The notes under the pieces were generated by a model, which was given only the letters and a program-made list of their open reading frames with translations, made no database searches and was not told where the DNA came from. Shown here piece by piece: positions 54,401 to 59,463 of a DNA stretch of 59,463 nucleotides. Both the position numbers and the translations under genes were made by a program. Position 1 is the stretch's first letter. The number at the start of each line of letters is the position of its first letter. Source of the stretch: Lysobacterales bacterium (GTDB taxonomy: Bacteria > Pseudomonadota > Gammaproteobacteria > Xanthomonadales > Marinicellaceae); NCBI GenBank assembly GCA_026988115.1, contig JALSLV010000039.1, forward strand, positions 1 to 59,463. The letters run 5' to 3'.

Positions 54401-56412
54401 CTTTAGGAGGAAGCAAACCTGTCATTTCCTCAGCAGGAACTGGAATAATAGTTGCCAGTTCAAATATTATACGGGGTGTTGAGGTTGGTAACACAACAAA
54501 TTATGCCTTGCAAGGAACAGCAGTTACAGGCACTTTAACAGTGATTGATGTTGATGTGTCAGGTACTGGAGGGCTGATTAACTTAAATGGTGCTGGAACG
54601 GGAATCTTAAATGTAACTTTTGGAAAATTAGATTCAGCGGCGAGCACTTCAAACCCTGTTTTACAAGTTCAAGGGTTTGCAAGTGGTAATTTTACCGTAA
54701 ATACGGCTGGTACAACTATTGTGTCAACAACTCAAGCGACAAATTTTTTCAACAACCCAAGCGTTGGTTTTGCCTTTAATGGAACCGCTGGTTTGTCCAT
54801 CAATAGTGGTGCTAATGATGCATTGGTTGCTAATAACGGAGGTAATTTCAGTTCAAGTGGAAATGGCATTGTAGTAACGACAACAGCAACCGCTATAAAC
54901 TTAGCTAATGGAACGGCTATAGCGGCATCAAATTTATCCTTTAAAAGCATTTCATCAAACGGCAGTGCAAATGGTATTATTCTAGATTCCCTTGCTGGAA
55001 CAGGAATATTCACCATCACAGGTACTGGCAGTACCAATGGCAGTGGCGGAACAATTCAAAATAACAGCATCAATGGTGTTTTGGTAAAAAATAGCAACAA
55101 TATAAATCTTAATAATATCAATTTCACAAATAGCACAAATGAATCAGTGGGTTGTTTAGCAGATGTAACTGGAATTACAGGAACGTGTCATGCAGCTATC
55201 GAACTTGATACGGTAAGCAATGTTAGTTTAACCAATGTCACTGTTGATGGAAATGGTGATGCCTCTGATGAATTGGGGATATTAGCTCAAAACGTAACAA
55301 ATTTTGATATGAATAATGTCACCGTACAAAATGTAACTGATGCAGTTGATGAGCATGGGATATATCTGGTTAATTTATTAGGCAGTGCCGCTTCATCAAG
55401 CCATTGGCAGAATATTACGGTCAACAATATCACAGGTGATACGGCTATATTATTGGTTCAAACAGCTGGAATGGGAGAATTATTAATCGATGGCTCAACA
55501 ACACTTTCAAATGCCTTAGAAAGTGGTTTTGAAGCACGAACTACAGGAGCAACTGCTGGTTTAATCCTTACAATTGATGGTGCTACCATAGAAAACACCG
55601 ATACAGGAGCTTCCTTTTTTGCCGAAAGTGGCACAATTGATGCTACCATTCGAAATAGTACACTAACAGCAGGGGCAGGTATTGCTTCGATAAATCGAGT
55701 TGGTTCTGGGACAAATGGTGTTATGTTTGTTGGCATTACTGGTCAATCAACTAATGCAAACTCTTCGGTTGATCTAACAGTGAATAACAACACCAATACC
55801 CAAGAGGATGGTGGTGCAGGAGGAACTGGGCGCTCAGTCAATGCCTTAGGAGGGGCTTCTAATGTAAATGGATTATTTAACAACAATATAATTTCCTCCA
55901 ATGATGAGTTTGTCGATGGAATATTCACTAATTTTACTGGTCTGGGAACAGTTGCTGAAAATGTCATTACAATCACGAATAATAACTTTAATATGTCAGG
56001 TTCTGGAACTAATCAAACCATCGCTGGTATTGAGATTAATGCATCTGACAGCGTTGGTGGTTTAACAGCAACAGTGAAATCTAATACGATAATATACGCA
56101 GGGGCTAATGGCTTTTCAGCAGGAATGGTATTTGTTACAGGTGATACTTCAGGTGGCGACAACAATACCTTATGCACTGATGTCTTGGCAAATGATGTGG
56201 ATAATATTAATACTGGTTCATTTGGTCACTATGGTTTTGTGCAGTTTTCATCAGCGACTAAAAACATCCAAGGTTTGCCTGTAGGCGTAGTAACTGATGG
56301 TCAAGTTGATGCATTTATTATATCTAATGATATTGACATCAATGATATTACCACTGGTGCCGATGTTGATGCCAATGTCGGTACAATTAACGGTGTGGTC
56401 AGTTGTTTATAA
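51445..56412 (+). CDS. Giant surface protein: internal sorting-like helices, cadherin-like repeats, beta-helix
   Basis: 1655 residues. I use TTG at 51445 with GGAG (51434-51437) upstream, since the signal peptide KKYYPLLVFLILLNHMAYG starts directly there. Residues 1-150: beta-rich domain. About 152-201: two hydrophobic helices with a basic turn (IPFLSLTSLLLLSLLTFFIAKR, AKRAFKKNK), like an IPTL-CTERM anchor but internal, followed by DGQVNDWSSF, a known companion of such anchors. About 250-345: tandem-95/cadherin-like domain. About 348-785: four repeats of about 110 residues (NDAPSFTAG, SAGPANESAQ, NNSLFSVQP, DDGGTANGG). About 790-890: Ig-like. About 890-1655: right-handed beta-helix. Likely adhesin or surface scaffold. 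No DGFE tail. Confidence 0.82.
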   Translation: MKKYYPLLVFLILLNHMAYGANRNYNVFIDKDNRTSTGCTVLQPDFSTQFDGIDGYISIETSGSAVAITNSLYHKCIGGSFDAGSAIVNSALGLNTSITGDDIFEMQISTADLDIRSSTVVRLYFSTDSNTSSDIVVTINSGNAILFGVAFPIPFLSLTSLLLLSLLTFFIAKRAFKKNKILLSAVLLVPTLVWAVFAFVIDGQVNDWSSFTAIDDPIGDNSAAGNFSDITHVYANLEQDLFTTRMDVVDVENQAPTANDVTTNVFEDNALVVTMSGADTDGDALVFLIDTPPVNGSLSVVNSINATSASVVYTPNVDFNGTDSFTYFANDGQVNSIAASITIAINPVNDMPSFNTGGTVTVIEESGAYSAAWASNISPGPADESAQTTSFTIVSVTNSSLFSSQPTLDSTGNLMFTPAVDEFGTAAVTVSISDNGGTANGGIDTSVNQTFDIIITNVNDAPSFTAGANQSVVEDAGAQTVVGWASALSAGPANESAQVLSFNVTNDNNSLFSVQPAINSAGNLTYTSALNANGFATIMVNIMDDGGTANGGIDTSANQTFTIAVMAVNDAPSFTVGGNVTVLEDFMAYTAPWASALSAGPADESGQSLSFTATNSNNSLFSVQPSISNTGQLQFTPAVEMNGIATVSVTLMDNGGVANGGNDTSVTQMFTISITAVNDAPQFTKGADQSVIQNSGAQLVSAWVVASSVGPANEAAQTLSYNLSNNNNSLFSVQPSVNAAGDLSYTSATNQNGVATVTINVMDDGGTANGGNDTSPDQTFTITITNPPPAKANPSFEVTTNIQINVPSGSGLLNGATGGTGTLTVGNAMNPPPTTTANGGNLSITAATGLFTYNPPAGQDTGTDSFIYKICDSVGVCSADITTTFNLTGNTIWFIDKAAAAGGNGRLTTPYNSIAGFNAIQDLGGANKAAIAIVASAGDYIYLKAGNYSDGILLLANQMVLGDGTSGSFDAITGITASAHSVARPTLGGSKPVISSAGTGIIVASSNIIRGVEVGNTTNYALQGTAVTGTLTVIDVDVSGTGGLINLNGAGTGILNVTFGKLDSAASTSNPVLQVQGFASGNFTVNTAGTTIVSTTQATNFFNNPSVGFAFNGTAGLSINSGANDALVANNGGNFSSSGNGIVVTTTATAINLANGTAIAASNLSFKSISSNGSANGIILDSLAGTGIFTITGTGSTNGSGGTIQNNSINGVLVKNSNNINLNNINFTNSTNESVGCLADVTGITGTCHAAIELDTVSNVSLTNVTVDGNGDASDELGILAQNVTNFDMNNVTVQNVTDAVDEHGIYLVNLLGSAASSSHWQNITVNNITGDTAILLVQTAGMGELLIDGSTTLSNALESGFEARTTGATAGLILTIDGATIENTDTGASFFAESGTIDATIRNSTLTAGAGIASINRVGSGTNGVMFVGITGQSTNANSSVDLTVNNNTNTQEDGGAGGTGRSVNALGGASNVNGLFNNNIISSNDEFVDGIFTNFTGLGTVAENVITITNNNFNMSGSGTNQTIAGIEINASDSVGGLTATVKSNTIIYAGANGFSAGMVFVTGDTSGGDNNTLCTDVLANDVDNINTGSFGHYGFVQFSSATKNIQGLPVGVVTDGQVDAFIISNDIDINDITTGADVDANVGTINGVVSCL

Positions 56413-56515
56413 AAGCTTTAATTGAATAGCTTAAATTCAATACCCATTAGAAAAGAGGAAAATAAGATGCTTAGAAAGAATTACACAACTCCTATAACAA
56501 AAAAGGAGACATATT

Positions 56516-57031
56516 ATGTCTGAACCGTTTTTAGCCGAAATTAGAATGGTTGGGTTTAACTTTCCACCAAGGGGTTGGGCATTTTGCGATGGTCAAATAT
56601 TACCCATCAATCAAAACCAATCATTGTATTCATTATTGGGGTCAACTTATGGAGGTGATGGCAGAACTTCTTTTGCATTGCCAGATATTAGGGGGAGAGT
56701 GCCAATACACACAGGACAATCTGGTGGGGGAGTTAGCTATATTCAAGGACAGAAAGTAGGCGAAGAAACGGTTACATTAACTACCACAGAAATTGCCAGC
56801 CACAATCACAAGGTTAATAGCACAAGCTCAGTTGCTGACCAAGCTGCACCAAGTTCAATTGTATTGCCCGCTGCAAATACAGGCAAACCGTATCGCTCAA
56901 ATGGCAGTGGTCATATGGCAGTTACTTCGATTGCTAATGCTGGTGGTGGGCAAACTCATAACAATATCCAACCTTCATTAGCGTTAAATTTTTGTATCGC
57001 TTTGCAAGGTTTGTTTCCATCACGTAACTAA
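56516..57031 (+). CDS. Phage tail-collar (MdpB-type) protein 1
   Basis: 171 residues. Collar domain: MSEPFLAEIRMVGFNFPPRGWAFCDGQILPINQNQ, then LLGSTYGGDGRTSFALPDIRGR and the C-terminal HNNIQPSLALNFCIALQGLFPSRN (given as landmarks in parts). Members occur as tandem sets in many free-living bacteria outside prophages and are called microcystin-dependent protein (MdpB) family. No signal peptide. No other phage genes are nearby. AGGAGA precedes the ATG. First of three paralogues. Confidence 0.9.
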   Translation: MSEPFLAEIRMVGFNFPPRGWAFCDGQILPINQNQSLYSLLGSTYGGDGRTSFALPDIRGRVPIHTGQSGGGVSYIQGQKVGEETVTLTTTEIASHNHKVNSTSSVADQAAPSSIVLPAANTGKPYRSNGSGHMAVTSIANAGGGQTHNNIQPSLALNFCIALQGLFPSRN

Positions 57032-57044
57032 TAGGAGAAATATT

Positions 57045-57569
57045 ATGTCAGAACCATTTGTCGGAGAAATTCGTATGTTTGCAGGTAATTTTGCTCCCAG
57101 GAGTTGGGCGTTTTGTGATGGTCAGTTACTGGCTGTATCACAAAATGATGCATTATTTAGTTTATTGGGTACAATTTATGGAGGAGATGGACGCACCACT
57201 TTTGGCTTGCCTGATATGCGGGGTAGATTAGCAATGCATGCTGGAACAGGTCCAGGCTTAAGCCAAAGAAGGTTAGGGTCAAAATTGGGGACTGAAAACG
57301 AAACCCTAAATGTTAACCAATTGCCTAGTCATAGCCACAATATAGAAGCAAATAATGCCCAAGGCTCATCTTCTGTGCCAAGAGGAAGTTTTGCTAAAGA
57401 TGCCACTTCATCCAACTTATACTCGACTTCTTTAGCTGGTGCGACAACAAGCTTAAGTCCTAATATGGTTGAAAATACTGGCGGTTCACGCAATCATAAC
57501 AACCTCATGCCATTTTTATGTATTAATTTTATTATTGCATTATTTGGTATATACCCATCGCGTAATTAA
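57045..57569 (+). CDS. Phage tail-collar (MdpB-type) protein 2
   Basis: 174 residues, same plan: SEPFVGEIRMFAGNFAPRSW, FCDGQLLAVSQNDALFSLLG, YGGDGRTTFGLPDMRGR, then a variable region and HNNLMPFLCINFIIALFGIYPSRN split over the end. It lies 13 nt after the first paralogue with AGGAGAAA as ribosome site. The variable middle (QGSSSVPRGSFAKD) probably carries binding specificity, as in tail collars. Confidence 0.9.
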   Translation: MSEPFVGEIRMFAGNFAPRSWAFCDGQLLAVSQNDALFSLLGTIYGGDGRTTFGLPDMRGRLAMHAGTGPGLSQRRLGSKLGTENETLNVNQLPSHSHNIEANNAQGSSSVPRGSFAKDATSSNLYSTSLAGATTSLSPNMVENTGGSRNHNNLMPFLCINFIIALFGIYPSRN

Positions 57570-57586
57570 TCATAAGGAGAAAGATA

Positions 57587-58126
57587 ATGTCAGAACCTTT
57601 TATAGCAGAAATAAGAATTTTTGCCGGAAATTTCGCCCCACGCAGTTGGGCCTTTTGTAACGGTCAACTCTTACCAATAGCCCAAAATACCGCATTGTTT
57701 TCACTTATTGGTACAACTTATGGGGGAGATGGCAGAACAACAACTGCTTTGCCAAACCTTCAAGGTAAAGCCCCAATGCATCCAGGGCGAGGTCCTGGTT
57801 TAACTGCGCGTCGATTAGGACAGCGAGGTGGTACTGAAACGGTTGCCTTAACTGAGGCGCAAATACCATCCCACCGTCATTCAGTCGTTGCTGATGCTCA
57901 AGCAGGAGGGTTTGGAGGTGGAGGAGCAAACACAGCAGAACCAGTCGATAACAATTTAGCCAACACTTCAGCCAGCGGACAATTTTATGCAGATGGAGGC
58001 ACAAACTTAACTGCTATGAATCCATTAACTGATACAGGAGGCAATCAAGCCCATAACAATAGACAACCGTTAATTGTATTAAATTATATTATAGCCTTAC
58101 AAGGTTTATACCCATCAAGGAGTTAA
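57587..58126 (+). CDS. Phage tail-collar (MdpB-type) protein 3
   Basis: 179 residues: SEPFIAEIRIFAGNFAPRSW, FCNGQLLPIAQNTALFSLIG, YGGDGRTTTALPNLQGK, a Gly-rich loop (QAGGFGGGGANTAEP) and HNNRQPLIVLNYIIALQGLY. It lies 17 nt after paralogue 2 and 3 nt before the Tat-signal gene. It is closer to paralogue 2 than to paralogue 1 by eye (shared AGNFAPRSWAF). Confidence 0.9.
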   Translation: MSEPFIAEIRIFAGNFAPRSWAFCNGQLLPIAQNTALFSLIGTTYGGDGRTTTALPNLQGKAPMHPGRGPGLTARRLGQRGGTETVALTEAQIPSHRHSVVADAQAGGFGGGGANTAEPVDNNLANTSASGQFYADGGTNLTAMNPLTDTGGNQAHNNRQPLIVLNYIIALQGLYPSRS

Positions 58127-58129
58127 GAA

Positions 58130-58477
58130 ATGAAAAGAAGAAAATTTACACAAGCTATTATGGCTGTTGTCGGTTTCTCAAGCTTGCCAATGTGCATAAG
58201 TATTGCTGCAAAAACACCTTTACCTGATCTACAAGTATGCAAAAGTGTAACCACTAGTGATGGTTTGGTTTTATCAATAAATCAGCACGTTAATCCGACT
58301 AACAATAGGGATAATAAACAATTTATATTAACCTATGATGTTGAGAATAATAAAAGTCCATTAGTTGAAAAAATCTACCATGTAAAAGCTGCAGGAGGTA
58401 AATCGTACCAAGTGTACATGACTCCAGTTGCTGATAATCAATTGCAAGCTGTTTTTAACTGGAGATTAAATGCTTGA
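58130..58477 (+). CDS. Exported protein with twin-arginine signal, DUF6916-like end
   Basis: 115 residues. MKRRKFTQAIMAVVGFSSLP looks like a Tat signal (RRKFTQ, then a weakly hydrophobic stretch). The C-terminal strand pattern IYHVKAAGGKSYQVYMTPV then LQAVFNW resembles the end of DUF6916 proteins, which typically sit beside MdpB-type collar genes. It overlaps the GNAT gene by 8 nt. Function unknown. Confidence 0.65.
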   Translation: MKRRKFTQAIMAVVGFSSLPMCISIAAKTPLPDLQVCKSVTTSDGLVLSINQHVNPTNNRDNKQFILTYDVENNKSPLVEKIYHVKAAGGKSYQVYMTPVADNQLQAVFNWRLNA

Positions 58478-59009
58478 TAGCCAAACAGCCGTATTAGCTT
58501 ATAGCAATGGCAATGAAATATCAGGAATTTCATTTAAAGCTATGTCTCAATCAGACATGGCTTTTGTTTGCGAACTTTATCGCACAACACGTTGGGATGA
58601 AGTCATGCAAGCTCCATGGGACGAAAAGCAAAAGCGAATTTTTTTGCAACAACAGTTCGAAGCCCAACATAAGCACTACCAAAGTCATTATCCCCATTCA
58701 GAATTTTTAATAATACAGCAAGATAAACGAGCAATTGGACGTATTTATCTCGATAGAGATGATGCATCTATTTGTTTAATTGATATTGCCTTATTGCCCG
58801 AATATAGAAACCAAGGTTTAGGAACAAAACTATTAAAGGGATTATTAAGCGAAGCGCAACATACCCAAAAGAAAGTAGTCATTCATGTTGAAAAATTTAA
58901 CCCAGCTTATCAATGGTATTTAAATCATGGATTTGTGCAAGTAGAAGATAAAGGAGTGCATCAATACATGGAGTGGCATCCAAAGAATCATAGGCTGAAT
59001 AATTCATAG
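58470..59009 (+). CDS. GNAT-family N-acetyltransferase of the collar cluster
   Basis: 179 residues. Begins with a variable strand, then FKAMSQSDMAFVCELYRTTRWDE. The acetyl-CoA loop is ALLPEYRNQGLGTKLLKGLL, and FNPAYQWYLNHGFVQVEDKG closes the fold. GNATs with the RTTRWDE segment recur next to MdpB-type collar genes. Its overlap with the preceding gene suggests a single operon from 56516 onward. Acceptor unknown, possibly a cluster protein (inference). Confidence 0.85.
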   Translation: MLDSQTAVLAYSNGNEISGISFKAMSQSDMAFVCELYRTTRWDEVMQAPWDEKQKRIFLQQQFEAQHKHYQSHYPHSEFLIIQQDKRAIGRIYLDRDDASICLIDIALLPEYRNQGLGTKLLKGLLSEAQHTQKKVVIHVEKFNPAYQWYLNHGFVQVEDKGVHQYMEWHPKNHRLNNS

Positions 59010-59052
59010 ACTAAAGCTAAATCAATACCGATTAGCTCTTTTAAGAAATGGA

Positions 59053-59358
59053 CTAGGTAAAAACAGCCTCATAGCGAACGCCATTTTCATCCGCGCCAAT
59101 AGGCACAAGAAACAAATTAAACTCTCCAAGTTCTTTATTGTGTACAGGATAGGTGTTTTGCTCATAAACCGTATCCCCTGGTATTTCAAAAATCAGTGAA
59201 AATGGTTCTCTTTGCTCTGTTTTAAGCCCCTGAACATTAATGGATTTTATTTCAATTAATGCGCCAATAACCGAAGTTTGAGAGTTGAACTGGATAATGA
59301 ATTCTGTATGGTGGGTATTTTCGAATGTGCTTTTTATTAGTTGTATAGTTTCACAACG
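59053..59358 (-). pseudogene. DUF6916-family gene lacking a start codon
   Basis: On the minus strand an open frame of 102 codons ends at TAG (59053-59055) and runs back to an in-frame TAA at 59359-59361 without any ATG, GTG or TTG at its start. It reads ETIQLIKSTF near the N-terminus, then IGALIEIKSI, REPFSLIFEIPG, VYEQNTYPVHNKELGEFNLF, LVPIGADENGVRYEAVFT at the end, the DUF6916 pattern over nearly its full length. Either the start codon was lost, the start is non-canonical (e.g. ATA), or a frameshift cut it off. A palindromic repeat begins 16 bp upstream. Confidence 0.65.
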
Positions 59359-59373
59359 TTATTGTTAAATAAT

Positions 59374-59416
59374 TGCCACACTCATTGTGGAGCGTAGCGG
59401 AACAATGAGTGTGGCA
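59374..59416. repeat. Inverted repeat next to the DUF6916 frame
   Basis: Perfect 15-bp arms TGCCACACTCATTGT (59374-59388) and 59402-59416, loop GGAGCGTAGCGGA. REP-like by form. Its position exactly at the missing 5' end of the DUF6916 gene suggests an insertion may have removed the start. The last 50 bp of the window show no gene. Confidence 0.7.
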
Positions 59417-59463
59417 GGCTTTTAAAAACTCGCCTTGTTAGATAAAATTCAATCAACTAACAG

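Noticed and set aside
56516-58126. Prophage or tailocin remnant
   Set aside because: Only collar-domain proteins are present. No capsid, tail tube, sheath, lysis or integrase gene is visible, and MdpB-type triplets are known outside phages.
1-59463. tRNA or rRNA genes
   Set aside because: No cloverleaf with a GGTTCRANTCC arm or rRNA-like stretch was recognised in intergenic DNA; a covariance-model scan would settle it.

Overview
The window is an AT-rich chromosomal segment from a Gram-negative bacterium, most likely a gammaproteobacterium. The FabA/FabB unsaturated fatty-acid pair, Kdo kinase next to a heptosyltransferase, RlmJ, MurB of the enteric type and the hisC-aroA pairing all point there. 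A Marinicella-like relative is my best guess, based on the many secreted proteins that end in a short F-x-(D/N)-G-F-E tail, on the kinase/ECF-sigma pair and on several large exopeptidases. That placement is inference.

Layout. Positions 1-1700: an IS110-family element with a strong candidate bridge RNA upstream of its transposase, followed by a very large hairpin and a REP-like palindrome. 1836-4260: hisC-aroA. 4272-7669 (minus): TPR protein, DPP III-like lipoprotein, PqqB-like MBL hydrolase. 7758-10666 (minus): kdkA-moaA-moaC-moaD-moaE. 10735-11893 (plus): a small membrane protein overlapping a heptosyltransferase. 11879-12147: a 269-bp MITE-like element. 12144-13351 (minus): xthA and a YaiI-family gene. 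13517-17389 (plus): site-2 protease, pyrE, GNAT, radA, GNAT. 17386-20683 (plus): Ser/Thr kinase with C-terminal TPRs, then an ECF sigma factor.

20689-33397 (minus) is an accessory secretome island. It holds an FG-GAP beta-propeller protein, Cys-lipoproteins, BPSS1780-type membrane proteins, three paralogous small GG-repeat secreted proteins, a beta-helix protein and two proteins sharing an N-terminal YQGEL domain. One cassette (small GG protein, membrane protein, lipoprotein) is present twice, and the second membrane gene is broken by an internal deletion. Five proteins of this island share the same C-terminal tail, although their folds are unrelated. REP-like palindromes are scattered between the cassettes.

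34225-45180 is mostly housekeeping: murB, pyrD, glutathione reductase, S46 peptidase, DUF1684, M13 peptidase, fabA-fabB (with a twin-palindrome candidate operator and a good sigma70 promoter) and DUF6122. 45193-49206 encodes a one-protein hybrid two-component system. After two small Cys-rich secreted proteins and rlmJ, 51445-59358 forms a second accessory cluster. It contains a 1655-residue cadherin-like/beta-helix surface protein, three tandem phage-tail-collar (MdpB-type) proteins, a Tat-signal protein, a GNAT enzyme and, at the edge, a DUF6916 reading frame that lacks a start codon.

The observations I consider most likely to be new are the shared C-terminal tail with its cassette organisation, the collar/adhesin/DUF6916 cluster, and the IS110 bridge RNA candidate. 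No tRNA, rRNA or CRISPR array was recognised.
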